This document shows positions 27,612-36,179 of a stretch of DNA of 64,000 nt, in pieces. Position numbers and translations under genes: made by a program. A model generated the notes under the pieces. It was not told where the DNA came from and did not search any database. It saw nothing but the letters and a program-made list of their open reading frames with translations. The stretch's first letter is position 1. Each line of letters starts with the position of its first letter. This DNA is from Shewanella sp. OMA3-2 (lineage in GTDB: Bacteria; Pseudomonadota; Gammaproteobacteria; Enterobacterales; Shewanellaceae): assembly GCF_021513195.1 (NCBI RefSeq), contig NZ_CP090974.1:1066001-1130000 (forward strand), given 5' to 3'.

Positions 27612-27968
27612 ATGCCAAAGATAATAAAAGCGGATTTAATTCAACTTTTTGACTTTCCTAGAATGCGTATTCTGCAATCTATGGAAGTTGCACATTGTCC
27701 TCATGCGGTTTTTTTTAATGCTGCGGACGAACAATGTATTACCTGTCATCAAGGGGAAGAGTGTGTCTGGATAAATCATAATGATGAGATGGTTGCGATG
27801 GAGCAAAAATCTGTCAATGATTTAACACAGCAATTACTGGTAGCAGTTGATTTTGTCGACTCAAGTTTGTCGCCACATCATTTATCCCGTCGTAACTGTC
27901 AGTGTGAGAACTGCGTGTGGTTAGCTAAAGTTCAATTGGTTCTACAGGGAGATTCATTAAGTAAATAG
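27612..27968 (+). CDS. Small Cys-rich protein of unknown function
   Basis: A 118-aa protein. Two Cys clusters are visible: CITCHQGEEC near the middle and CQCENC near the C-terminus, plus a Cys-His in VAHCPHAV. This arrangement suggests a metal (zinc or iron-sulphur) site. CITCH has the CxxCH form of a c-type haem site, but there is no signal peptide, so haem attachment is unlikely. It is divergent from the Ser/Thr kinase and followed by tpm after 75 bp. I do not recognise a named family. Confidence 0.65.
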   Translation: MPKIIKADLIQLFDFPRMRILQSMEVAHCPHAVFFNAADEQCITCHQGEECVWINHNDEMVAMEQKSVNDLTQQLLVAVDFVDSSLSPHHLSRRNCQCENCVWLAKVQLVLQGDSLSK

Positions 27969-28043
27969 TGGCAGGATTAAAGTTGCTTCTGTTGATTCAA
28001 GCTTATAAAGTGGGCGGTAATTGAACTCGCTGGAGAGACTAAG

Positions 28044-28703
28044 ATGGACCCCCAATTTTGGCATGAAAAATGGCAGATGCAACAGATAGGTTTTCACCAA
28101 CCACAAGTTAATTCGTTATTAATTCGTTTTTGGTCTGAACTGAAGTTAGTGCCCAAGAGTAAAATTTTTGTGCCGCTGTGTGGTAAGTCTTTAGACATGT
28201 GTTATTTAGCTGAGTTTGGTCATCAAGTGCTGGGCTGTGAGTTAAGCCAAACGGCAATTGAACAGTTTTTTAATGATAATCAATTACCCTTTCAAGTTGC
28301 ACAACATGCGCAACATCAGTTTTATGCAGCCGACCAAGTCGAGCTAATACAAGGTGATATTTTTGCTCTAGCCCCTAGTGCAACGGCTGATATTGGTGGT
28401 TTTTATGATAGAGCAGCATTAATTGCCTGGCCAGAAGAGATGCGTCAACAATATGTACAAACGCTTGCTAAGCTTATTCCCGCCGATATATCAGGGTTGT
28501 TAATTACCTTAGATTATCCCCAAGACACGCTTAAAGGCCCACCATTTGCTGTAAGTCCTGACTGGATAGAACAATATTTATCGCCGTATTTTGAGGTGAC
28601 CTTGCTTACCTGTGACGATGTACTGGCTGATAACCCAAGGTTTGTGAATAAGCAGGTGCCTTGGTTAAACGAAGCGGCATATAAGTTAACTCGCAAAAAG
28701 TAA
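28044..28703 (+). CDS. tpm: Thiopurine S-methyltransferase
   Basis: A 219-aa SAM-dependent methyltransferase of the TPMT family. The start MDPQFWHEKWQMQQIGFHQ, the SAM-binding VPLCGKSLDMCYLAEFGHQVLGCELS and the GGFYDRAALIAWP block are diagnostic. Bacterial Tpm proteins methylate thiopurines and also selenite and tellurite derivatives. Length equals the E. coli and Pseudomonas proteins. AGAGACTAAG precedes the ATG. Confidence 0.93.
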   Translation: MDPQFWHEKWQMQQIGFHQPQVNSLLIRFWSELKLVPKSKIFVPLCGKSLDMCYLAEFGHQVLGCELSQTAIEQFFNDNQLPFQVAQHAQHQFYAADQVELIQGDIFALAPSATADIGGFYDRAALIAWPEEMRQQYVQTLAKLIPADISGLLITLDYPQDTLKGPPFAVSPDWIEQYLSPYFEVTLLTCDDVLADNPRFVNKQVPWLNEAAYKLTRKK

Positions 28704-28732
28704 TTATAAAGCTTAAAAGTAGCCCAATAAAA

Positions 28733-28756
28733 AAGGCGACCGGATGGTCGCCTTAA
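28733..28756 (-). terminator. Terminator of the porin gene
   Basis: AAGGCGACC pairs with GGTCGCCTT around a 4-nt loop. On the minus strand it is followed by TTTTTTATT, so it serves the porin gene; it lies between convergent genes. Confidence 0.85.
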
Positions 28757-28774
28757 TGTTAGCGTCTAATCAGA

Positions 28775-29806
28775 TTAGAAGTCGTAACGTACGCCTACAG
28801 ATAAAACGTTATCATCTTTTAGATCTGTTTTAACGTTGTTGTCAGTATAGTCACCTTCATACATTGCATAATGAGCAAATAATAAAGTCGACTTTGCGAC
28901 GCGGTAATCAGCACCCACAGTGATGTTTTGTACATTAATATCATCAGCACCCGCTTGACCGAGTGCTTGGTAGTACTTACCCAAACCAGCATCATCTTGA
29001 CCGTATTCTACTTTCAAGTTAACACCATTTAAGTTGTAAGCTGCGTTAATGAAGTAAGTGTTACCGTCAATACTAGTGTCTGCTACGCTTTCAGAATTTT
29101 GGAATAAGCCGCCCACTTTGAAATCACCAAACTTAACTTGACCAACAGCACGGTAAGCATCAATGCCACCGATAGCTTTGTTATAAGCACCAACAACATA
29201 GTAATTTTGCTTGGTTAACCCTTTATCACCAATCGTGGCGCTTAATGCATACTGAGAATCATCAGAAGCTTGGTTATCTTCCATTAAGTAGGTTGCGTTA
29301 AGCGTGATCAGGTCTGCAATAACTGGAGAGTAGTACCATATGCCATCAGCGCTACGAATTTGTCCGCTGATTAAGCGGTCGATATCGGCATTAGAATTAC
29401 CAAAAAGATCAACATTACCTTCAGCTTGTTTAAATACTGTGTCGTTACGACCGACTAACACAGAGCCCGCTGAGGTTTTGATACCTAAAAATGTGTTACG
29501 GGCCTTAAATGTGTCACCTGAACCAGAAGTGTTTTCAACTTGAAATTCCATTTGATATAAAATTTCTACAGCATTAGAAATTTTTTCACTGCCTTTTACA
29601 CCAACAAGCGAAAAGTTATTTTCTAAGTAAGTGCCACTTTTCCCAACCGTTACACCGTTAGTGCCACTTTGTAGGGTTGCACCTGTATCTGAATTAGTAA
29701 GCGATAAATCTAAACGACCGTAAAAATCAGGGCCATCAGCAAGGGCTGCAAATGAGGTAATAGCTAAGACAGACGCAACAGATGCAGATAGTAAGGTTTT
29801 TTTCAT
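28775..29806 (-). CDS. Gram-negative general porin
   Basis: A 343-aa outer-membrane beta-barrel of the OmpC/PhoE-like porin family. It has a signal peptide (MKKTLLSASVASVLAITSF, cleaved after ALA), then DGPDFYGRLDLSL as first strand. Alternating-residue strands and acidic loops follow. The C-terminus is VGVRYDF, with the terminal Phe needed for barrel assembly. GAGTATGAAAA precedes the ATG. The gene is monocistronic, with a long upstream region. Confidence 0.92.
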   Translation of the reverse strand: MKKTLLSASVASVLAITSFAALADGPDFYGRLDLSLTNSDTGATLQSGTNGVTVGKSGTYLENNFSLVGVKGSEKISNAVEILYQMEFQVENTSGSGDTFKARNTFLGIKTSAGSVLVGRNDTVFKQAEGNVDLFGNSNADIDRLISGQIRSADGIWYYSPVIADLITLNATYLMEDNQASDDSQYALSATIGDKGLTKQNYYVVGAYNKAIGGIDAYRAVGQVKFGDFKVGGLFQNSESVADTSIDGNTYFINAAYNLNGVNLKVEYGQDDAGLGKYYQALGQAGADDINVQNITVGADYRVAKSTLLFAHYAMYEGDYTDNNVKTDLKDDNVLSVGVRYDF

Positions 29807-30463
29807 TTTTCATACTCCCAGAACTTAATGTTCTATGATTCCATTTTAAGAATGGTTTTTAATGGTGACTAATGCCAGAAAGTGGCTATGTAACAATCTG
29901 GTTTGAGATTTTACAGTTTTACTAAGCTTAGTGTGTGTTAGAGATCAAACTTTTAAACCTTAGGCTGTTTTTTATATATAAATCGGACTGGAGCATATTT
30001 GGCGACTGTTTTTATACTGTATTCAGTATTTTCATATGTCACTGTGCTTAAAAAGTTATCAGTACACCTTTATAAGCGCTTAAGTTGCCTCAGTCTCAAT
30101 CAATAATTGAAAATTCAATGAGTAACAAAGTAGTTTAGCAGTTGTTAAACTAAGAGGTATATTTTAAACAGGATAAAAATGAGTTTGGTTTGTTATCTAG
30201 CGATTCATTACCGACATTAATAATCTATCTAAACGTAAACTTATTACACCGTAAATATGGGCTAAGATTTTCATTATCTCAGTCAGTATTATGTAACGTT
30301 TAGGGACAATGTTCATTTGTTGACTTTAAACACTGGGTGATGTGACGGCAGCGGATAGTTAAGCTTGTGCAAATAGCGATTAAATAAAGCTAGGTCATTT
30401 AGCTTTGATGACGACTACGTTAAAATGGACAACTAATTAGGTTAGTCAGAATAAAGGCATGTG
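29807..30463. other. 650-bp intergenic region between divergent genes
   Basis: AT-rich and without a plausible gene. It must contain the porin promoter (minus strand) and the tcdA promoter (plus strand). I see no strong palindrome or terminator. A regulatory RNA is possible but not supported. Confidence 0.35.
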
Positions 30464-31282
30464 ATGTTGTCAGAAGCATATATGAATCGGTTTGCGGGTA
30501 TAGGGCGTTTATATGGTCAAGCAGCGTTAAATGCTTTTGCGCAAACTCATGTGGTAGTTGTCGGCATTGGTGGTGTGGGTACTTGGGTAGCGGAAGCCCT
30601 TGCAAGAAGCGGTGTCGGTCAAATTAGCTTAATTGACTTAGATGATATATGCGTGACAAATATTAATCGACAAATTCATGCCTTAGCGCAAACCGTGGGG
30701 CAATCAAAAGTCGAAGTCATGGCAAAACGTATTCGAGACATTAATCCAGAATGTCAGGTTAATGAAATTGAAGATTTTATTACCTTAGATAATCTCAGTG
30801 AATATTTCCCCCGAGAAAATGATTCTTCTAATGGTCATAAAATTGATTATGTTGTTGATTGTATTGATGCGGTAAAGCAAAAGGCGGGGTTAATTGCCCA
30901 TTGTAAACGTAATAAAATTTCGATTGTGACTATCGGTGGTGCAGGTGGACAGACCGATCCTAGTCAAATTCAAGTGACAGATTTAGCCAAAACAGTGCAA
31001 GATCCATTATTAGCTAAAGTACGAGGTATTTTACGCAAAGAATATGGGTTTAGTAAAAACACTGAGCGACGTTTTGCTATTGATGCGGTATTTTCTACTC
31101 AGCACTTAGTTTATCCCCAGGCTGATGGCAGTGTATGTGCGACTAAAGCGACTGCTGAGGGCAGTATGAGAATGGATTGTGCTTCTGGTTTTGGTGCCGT
31201 GACCATGGTGACAGGAACGTTCGGTTTTATGGCTGCCAGCCGTGTGTTAGCTAAAATATCCGCCAAGGCTTGTGCGAAATAA
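30464..31282 (+). CDS. tcdA: tRNA threonylcarbamoyladenosine dehydratase TcdA
   Basis: A 272-aa E1-like enzyme that cyclises the t6A37 modification of tRNA to ct6A using ATP. The nucleotide fold is VVVVGIGGVGTWVAEALARSGVG, followed by LIDLDDICVTNINRQIHAL, the standard MoeB/ThiF/TcdA signature. The opening MNRFAGIGRLYG and the KTVQDPLLAKVRGILRKEYGF block identify TcdA specifically. The ATG at 30464 has AAGG 6 nt upstream; the GTG just before it is too close. Confidence 0.93.
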   Translation: MLSEAYMNRFAGIGRLYGQAALNAFAQTHVVVVGIGGVGTWVAEALARSGVGQISLIDLDDICVTNINRQIHALAQTVGQSKVEVMAKRIRDINPECQVNEIEDFITLDNLSEYFPRENDSSNGHKIDYVVDCIDAVKQKAGLIAHCKRNKISIVTIGGAGGQTDPSQIQVTDLAKTVQDPLLAKVRGILRKEYGFSKNTERRFAIDAVFSTQHLVYPQADGSVCATKATAEGSMRMDCASGFGAVTMVTGTFGFMAASRVLAKISAKACAK

Positions 31283-31379
31283 TCGCCCTTAAATCGTTAA
31301 GTCATGAGATGTTAGATTTCTATATTCAATAGCTTGTACACTAAAATGTTACTGGTTGCTTGTATGCATCACGGTTCAT

Positions 31380-33001
31380 TTACTCCACAATTAAAGTATT
31401 GTCGGCATATTTTTGCACACTTTCATAAGGGAAGCTGACGGTAAACATCGGCCCGCCTAATGGCGAAATTGATTCATATCGGATGTTACCGTTAAGTAAA
31501 GTCGCGGCATTAAATGCTGCGGCTAAACCCAAACCTATTCCACCTCTATTTCTGGCCGTGGTAAAGAAAGGTTCGAACATGCGTTCTGCTATCTCTTCAG
31601 GAATACTCAAACCATTATTTTGAATTTCAATATTCACTTTGTCATATTCGATTACCACATTTATCATTATTCTGCTGTGTTCAATGCCTTTAAAGGCATG
31701 GGTGTAAGCATTAGAAATAATATTACTAATAATTTGGTTGAGTAAGTTAATGTTACTAATGATTTCTAATTTTTCATCTATATTTATATTAATATCAACA
31801 TGTTGTGGTGAAAACATAATTTGAGTCGAATCGATAATATCTTCCAGTTGTTGCTTTAAATTAAACTGCGTGTTTTTTTCGTAACGTGACTCTGCAGCAA
31901 CAGTTTTGAATTTTTGGATTAACGTGCTTGCTCGAGTAATATTATTGACTATTAGCTGACAACTTTGTTGATACTCTTCGAGAATACGGTTTATCTCTTC
32001 TAAGGTGGCGTGTTCGCTATGGATTAGCTTAATTAAATCTTCTACATGAGAAAGCTGCGAGCTTGCCGCGGTTAAGCAAATACCAATAGGAGTATTTATT
32101 TCATGCGCTAACCCGAAACTAATCCCCCTAATGCCGCCATTTTCTCCTGTTCGACAAGAACCTGTTGCGCGCGTTTTAAAATCAGTAATGACTGTTCTAG
32201 TTCTTTGGTTTGCTCTTTTACCTGACGAGCTAGCTCATCTTTATAACTGCGCTCAAGCTTAAGTAATCGTTCACGGTCTTCTAGCGCACTTTGCAGCGCA
32301 GTTTTCGATTCCTGTACATCAGAAAATGATGCCCGTACTTGCTGCTGCATAGTGTTAATCGCTTTTGCCACCATAGCAAATTCGTCGTGTTTATTTTTAT
32401 GATCAAAAACCAAAGGGTTAAAAGGTTTATCAAGGCTTATTTGGTTACAGTATTGGCTGAGCTTAAGTAGGTGTTGGGTAATGTTCAACCAAACTAGAAA
32501 TAAAATAAACCCAGCCACTAAGAAGGTTTTTATCGCATTTGACAGTAATATAAGAATGGCTTTGTCATAAAGTCTATCGTAAATAATGTTCAAGTCTGCT
32601 TGGACAAGTAAAGTACCTACCTTTATTGCGCTTGAGTTGGTGTAAATGAGATCAAATTGTTTTTCAATGGTCGATTTTTGATGATATTTACCTGCCTGCC
32701 ACTCTTGGCCGCTATCATCCTTGATTGAGATATAAGTAATATCGGGTAATTGGCTTAAACCGTCTAGCTGAGTACTAATTAAGCGCTCATCAATTACCCA
32801 AATACTTGCCGCTAGCACTTCCAAGTTAACCTTTTCGATACTAGAAAAGGCTCTATCAATACGATTTACATCACTGTTGTAATCATTAAATAACTGATAA
32901 ATAGTCGTAAGCAGGGTGATAAGCGAACTAAAAAGTACAATCGACAACATAAGCTTTCGACCGATAGGGCTAGTGAATAATTGTCTGGAGAATTTCAGCA
33001 T
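31380..33001 (-). pseudogene. Sensor histidine kinase broken by one frameshift
   Basis: Two frames together encode one kinase of about 540 residues. The first (33001 to 32108) has TM1, a periplasmic sensor of about 130 residues, TM2, a HAMP region and a coiled coil ending EKMAALGGLVSG, then a stop. The second frame continues at once with LAHEINTPIGICLTAASS, carrying the phospho-acceptor His, and runs through HATPase_c motifs NIISNAYTHAF and GGIGLGLAAAF to 31380. One T is missing near 32114, directly before the H-box, so 1622 bp instead of a multiple of three. It may be a true pseudogene or a sequence error. No response regulator adjoins it. Confidence 0.85.
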
Positions 33002-33209
33002 AGTATTTATTTAATTAATCTAAGTGCTTATATAATAAGTTAGTTCAAAGTTTATATTATAGCCATATTTAATTAACCGCTTGATGACTGAATTTTTAAT
33101 GGTTAAAGCTTCTTCTACTATATTGATGTTTATTAATTTATCGTATCAATATGGCATTAATTTTGCTTTGGTATAATTAGATGTTCAAATTTTTGACACT
33201 GAGGCTGTG

Positions 33210-33821
33210 ATGAAAAAAATGATGATTAAAACTATTAGCTTGAGTAATGCAAAACGTACCTTTATGAGTACTATGTTGTGGTTGGTCGTTTCATGTGTGG
33301 GATTATTATTTGCCCCGAAAGCGCTATTGTCTCAGTTAGCACTTGCTGAAATTGTGGCGCAGTATAATTATCTTATTGGTTTAGGTTTGATCGTGGGTTC
33401 GGCATATTTTCTCAGCCAATTAGTAAGCTTTGTTGCTGATGAGTCTATTCAACATTTGCGTCAAAAACGTACGGTTGAAACCGTTGAAGCTAAAGTTAAA
33501 TTACTTGACCCAGCTGAAAGGGCATTGCTCAGAGAGTTTTTTTTGCAAGGTGCAACTATCTTAGCCTTGCCAAAAAATGAGTTAGCAGTAAAAAGCTTAT
33601 TGCATACTAATATACTGGAAGAGCTGGGTAATGAACGTCATTATGCGATTCAAGGACCTACGGCAGAATATAAAATATCAATGTCTGCGCGGATTTATTT
33701 AAATCGCGATGTATTACGTTTACCAGCAGGAGAGCCGACTCAAGAAGAGCTAACCTATTTATTAAAAGCCAGACCTCACTTTATTAGCGGTTTAGTTCAG
33801 CCTCGTAAACATGCAGCTTAA
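33210..33821 (+). CDS. SieB-like (superinfection exclusion B family) membrane protein
   Basis: A 203-aa protein with two N-terminal membrane helices (about residues 20-38 and 50-70) and a cytoplasmic C-terminal domain. The block LDPAERALLREFFLQGATILALPKNELAVKSLLHTNILEELG resembles the SieB family named after phage superinfection exclusion proteins. Many chromosomal members occur in bacteria without a known role. The ATG at 33210 is preceded by GAGG at good spacing. No phage genes lie nearby. Function in phage exclusion is only inference from the family name. Confidence 0.65.
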   Translation: MKKMMIKTISLSNAKRTFMSTMLWLVVSCVGLLFAPKALLSQLALAEIVAQYNYLIGLGLIVGSAYFLSQLVSFVADESIQHLRQKRTVETVEAKVKLLDPAERALLREFFLQGATILALPKNELAVKSLLHTNILEELGNERHYAIQGPTAEYKISMSARIYLNRDVLRLPAGEPTQEELTYLLKARPHFISGLVQPRKHAA

Positions 33822-33881
33822 TAGCATTTTCTGTTTAAGTTACAGAGTGTCACAAACCTTGCGGTATAGAAACTTGTAGAA

Positions 33882-33906
33882 TAAAAAAGGGGGCTAAGTT
33901 AGCCCC
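33882..33906 (-). terminator. Terminator of the DUF3149 gene
   Basis: GGGGCTAA/TTAGCCCC stem at 33890-33906. On the minus strand it is followed by CCTTTTTTATT. It also lies between convergent genes. Confidence 0.8.
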
Positions 33907-33969
33907 TGAAATGGTTCAATATATAATTAACACAAATGACTAGGAACAAGAGGTATTACAACAATAATG

Positions 33970-34107
33970 TTACCCATCATTGCCTGGAGCCGACTTCACA
34001 ATAAACATCCACATTAAGTAAGAAACAATCCCCAAAGTACTAAAAATGACAAGCATAGACATTAATCCAATTGGGTTTCCAAACATTAAATCTAACCAAA
34101 ATGCCAT
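33970..34107 (-). CDS. DUF3149 small membrane protein
   Basis: A 45-aa peptide starting MAFWLDLMFGNPIGLMSML, with one transmembrane helix and a short tail ending APGNDG. The LFGNPIGLMS motif and size match DUF3149. AAAGGATAGCTATC precedes the ATG. An upstream in-frame extension to 34182 has no ribosome site and was not used. Function unknown. Confidence 0.75.
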   Translation of the reverse strand: MAFWLDLMFGNPIGLMSMLVIFSTLGIVSYLMWMFIVKSAPGNDG

Positions 34108-34559
34108 GATAGCTATCCTTTTAGGTGTGAAGTCATCGTTATCATAATGCTGAAATAAGCTTATGAAGCTGATCTTGATCAATGGTTCACCCTATTATTA
34201 GGTATATTTATGTGTAAATGTGATCTTTGTAACGTGTAATGTATTCTAGTTTGCATGCCGTAGAATCTAGTCTTACAGCAAGTTTTTTTAATTAGCGGTG
34301 TTTTTTACAATTTATTTTGAAGATACGTTGAGAATTTAGGCGATTGTCAGTAAAGTCTCTCCAAAGGGCTTGCCATTGTCACAAGCATGAGTATAATTCT
34401 GTTCACTTAATTGGTACTGATTAAGTTAAGTTTTTATAGCATTTTGTAGTTTTAGTTAAAAATGTATAAATATAATAAAATGTGAGTTGTTAAGTTTTGC
34501 AAAGATATTTGGTCTTTTTTAGATTTCTTTGCAAAGCTAAATATAGCTTAAAGAGCAAT
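34108..34559. other. Upstream region of the tRNA gene
   Basis: Very AT-rich, no gene. The word TTTGCAAAG occurs twice (near 34497 and 34529) just upstream of the tRNA and may belong to its promoter region. Confidence 0.3.
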
Positions 34560-34644
34560 GCCCGAGTGGTGAAATCGGTAGACACGTCGGATTCAAAATC
34601 CGATTTCGAAAGAAGTGACGGTTCAAGTCCGTCCTCGGGTACCA
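34560..34644 (+). tRNA. tRNA-Leu (anticodon CAA)
   Basis: An 85-nt tRNA with encoded CCA. The acceptor stem is GCCCGAG with CTCGGGT (terminal G-T pair). The D-arm is GTGGTGAAATCGGTAGACAC, typical of tRNA-Leu. The anticodon stem-loop GTCGGATTCAAAATCCGAT has CAA at 34594-34596. A long variable arm follows (TTTCGAAAGAAGTGA), then the T-arm CGGTTCAAGTCCG. It reads UUG codons. Confidence 0.97.
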
Positions 34645-34650
34645 TAATTT

Positions 34651-34685
34651 AAAACCCTGTTTCTTAACGAAACAGGGTTTTTTTA
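34651..34685 (+). terminator. Terminator of tRNA-Leu
   Basis: AAACCCTGTTTC pairs with GAAACAGGGTTT around TTAAC, followed by a T run. It lies a few bases after the tRNA. Confidence 0.95.
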
Positions 34686-35403
34686 TATTCAATTTTTAGC
34701 CATAACATGACAAATATTCCTTTCTCTCATTTTCCTCCGTTGTTGTCGGTTCTAAGTCGTTAATTTAATTTTCTAGCAATCGATAATTGTAAAAATATGT
34801 CTAATTAACCCCCAAGTGTTTAATGACAGATGTAGTCATTTCTTAACAGCCTAGTTATCGGCGAGAACGGGTCATAATGGACTGTTTACATAAATGATGT
34901 TTCAGGTGACTGGGTTACTCTTTTGAAAGGCTTGATGATGCTCAAAGTGAGAGTAGATCTCATCAAACGAGTCATTTGCTAAGGTTAGGGTTAAACCATA
35001 TTTAATTCACTTAGCAAGTGATGACTTGTCTTTTTAAGCGGAAACTACATTACAGCAGGATATGCGTGTAGGTATTTAATTGACGTTTTTATTGTAATTT
35101 ATTTTATGATTTAACGAAGGTCGGTAAGTCAATTTCATTCTAAAAAGTTAACAGGTAACATAAATATTGCACTAAAATTTTTATCAGTGGATTATATCAA
35201 ATGAGAAACTAACCATTAACAATCATTCACTTAACCTAAAATTCATTTTAGATCATATAAATCAGTTGGTTATACTTGCGTGGTTTTCCTGGATGATTTT
35301 CAGTTATAACATTCTATCTAAACAGTATTGAGCAATGTAAGGTGGCATATTAGTTTCAGCACATTTATATATATTAGAAATTCAAAACGTTAAGGAATCA
35401 TCT
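34686..35403. other. 720-bp gene-free region after the tRNA
   Basis: AT-rich. I see no gene, no integrase and no repeat of the tRNA 3' end that would mark an inserted element. It probably contains the promoter of the 233-aa gene. Confidence 0.35.
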
Positions 35404-36105
35404 ATGCAAACACAATTTAATGTTCAAGTAGGCTCGTTTGGTAAAATAACTAAAATCCCTAACGCTTGGTCCAATGAGGATTATCATCAATTAATGGCGA
35501 TAATGGGTTTAGATGATGGCTTAGAGGGAATGGATGCGGCTGAATTAAGAGAAATGTGCATGATGTCTCTGAGTGATTTAGAGGCGAATGAAGCGGCAAA
35601 AGTTGTGTTAACTCACTTATTTGATAATGAATTAACTGAAGGAAAAATTGATCAATTAAGTCACGATATGGTCGGTGACAGAATGTGGGAAGAGTATTCA
35701 GATTGTTTGTTACATGAGCGTTTCTTCAGTGCCTATGCACTATTAAGAGAAGCGTTTAATGGTATCTTTGCTCAGCCTACAGGTGTGGAGTTCACCGTTA
35801 ATGTTGTCGCTAACGATATCGATGATTTACATATTTTTGATGAATCATTATCAGCCTCTATGGTTCGTCTTTTATCTTCAGCTCTGACTCCAGATGCTTT
35901 GTTGCATAGATTATATGAGGATCAAATATCAGGTTATCAATTTCCTGAAGCCGCAGGCATTGTGTGGCAATTGCAACAAACTGCAGCAGAAGGATTGAGC
36001 CGTCAATTTAAAATGGTTAGTTCAAGTTTTTGGTTTAGCAAGTTAGCTGAAATTGAACAGTTTGATGCGACCTCTCATGCAGATGTTTCAGATGAAGATG
36101 AATAA
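35404..36105 (+). CDS. Unknown acidic 233-aa protein
   Basis: A soluble, strongly acidic protein (EELTEGKIDQLSHD, many Asp and Glu, C-terminal DVSDEDE) with no signal peptide or membrane segment. I do not recognise it. The central region MVGDRMWEEYSDCLLHERFFSAYALLREAF is the most distinctive stretch. AAGGAATCATCT precedes the ATG. It is monocistronic, between tRNA-Leu and a shared terminator. Confidence 0.75.
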   Translation: MQTQFNVQVGSFGKITKIPNAWSNEDYHQLMAIMGLDDGLEGMDAAELREMCMMSLSDLEANEAAKVVLTHLFDNELTEGKIDQLSHDMVGDRMWEEYSDCLLHERFFSAYALLREAFNGIFAQPTGVEFTVNVVANDIDDLHIFDESLSASMVRLLSSALTPDALLHRLYEDQISGYQFPEAAGIVWQLQQTAAEGLSRQFKMVSSSFWFSKLAEIEQFDATSHADVSDEDE

Positions 36106-36126
36106 ATTGAGTTAAGCTTAATGAAT

Positions 36127-36162
36127 AAAAAAAACCAGTTGCCGTAGCAACTGGTTTTTTTA
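36127..36162. terminator. Bidirectional terminator
   Basis: AAAACCAGTTGC (36131-36142) pairs with GCAACTGGTTTT around CGTA, with A and T runs on both sides. It serves the 233-aa gene and the convergent protease gene. Confidence 0.92.
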
Positions 36163-36179
36163 CGCGTTAACTTTATTTA

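Noticed and set aside
31380..33001. Programmed -1 frameshifting in the sensor kinase
   Set aside because: The sequence at the junction (TCG GGT TAG) is not a slippery heptamer and no downstream pseudoknot stands out; a one-base deletion is simpler. The same holds for the subtilase at 37333.
34560..35403. Integrated element at tRNA-Leu
   Set aside because: No integrase, no repeat of the tRNA 3' end downstream, and a normal terminator directly after the tRNA.
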